From the NCBI GenBank assembly GCA_003454835.1, contig DMTA01000337.1:2177-8165 (forward strand): a stretch of DNA of 5,989 nt, in the 5' to 3' direction. Positions 5,944-5,989 of this stretch are shown one piece after another. The position numbers and the translations under genes are program-made. Origin of the DNA: Achromobacter sp. (GTDB lineage Bacteria > Pseudomonadota > Gammaproteobacteria > Burkholderiales > Burkholderiaceae_B). Under the pieces are notes generated by a model, which ran no database searches, had not been told where the DNA came from, and worked only from the letters and a program-made list of their open reading frames with translations. Every line of letters begins with the position of its first letter. Position 1 is the stretch's first letter.

Positions 5944-5989
5944 GGCCCCCCACGCCGCGCGCGTTCCGCGCTAGCTGCCCCCCCGAGGG
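5944..5989. repeat. C/G-rich intergenic hairpin repeat, cut by right edge
   Basis: A run of six C is followed by an arm GCGCG (5959-5963), loop TTC, and arm CGCGC (5967-5971). A second run of seven C and the start of a CCCTCGGGG-type inverted end (CCCCGAGGG) complete what is visible. This layout, a GGCCCCCC-ACGC block, an inner GCGCG hairpin and CCCCCCGAGGG, resembles short intergenic elements I recall as frequent in Bordetella, Achromobacter and related Burkholderiales. The copy number cannot be seen here, and the element appears to continue past the window. It may end transcription of whatever gene lies to the right. Confidence 0.5.

Overview
The window is about 6 kb of high-GC, densely coding bacterial chromosome. 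The codon use (third positions almost always G or C), the gene types and a C/G-rich hairpin repeat at the right edge suggest a betaproteobacterium of the Bordetella/Achromobacter (Alcaligenaceae, Burkholderiales) kind. That placement is inferred from general resemblance; there is no rRNA or other marker here. I see no mobile element, CRISPR array, tRNA or rRNA.

Layout, left to right. (1) Positions 1-104, minus strand: the first 34 codons of an isochorismatase-family cysteine hydrolase that runs off the left edge. (2) A 251-bp divergent spacer. (3) 356-1561, plus: an alpha/beta hydrolase with a complete Ser-Asp-His triad, resembling the 2,6-dihydroxypseudooxynicotine hydrolase/Ayg1/FrsA-type group. 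(4) An 80-bp spacer with a perfect TATAAT and a hairpin just before the next start codon. (5) 1642-3555, plus: a 637-residue B12-binding-domain radical SAM protein whose cluster motif is spaced CX4CX2C rather than CX3CX2C. (6) A 23-bp convergent junction. (7) 3579-4319, minus: a classical short-chain dehydrogenase/reductase. (8) A 189-bp spacer. (9) 4509-5843, minus: a YcaD-like MFS transporter with an extra tail of about 70 residues at its C-terminus. (10) 146 bp of upstream DNA ending in the hairpin repeat.

The genes do not form one obvious pathway. The isochorismatase-like hydrolase and the alpha/beta hydrolase share a divergent control region and could form a small amide/ester catabolic unit. 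The transporter and the dehydrogenase lie in the same direction but 189 bp apart, so co-transcription is possible rather than shown. The radical SAM gene appears to be a single-gene unit with its own promoter. It is the least understood gene here and the best candidate for undescribed chemistry. Otherwise the region looks like ordinary accessory metabolism, and I found no convincing new multi-gene system.
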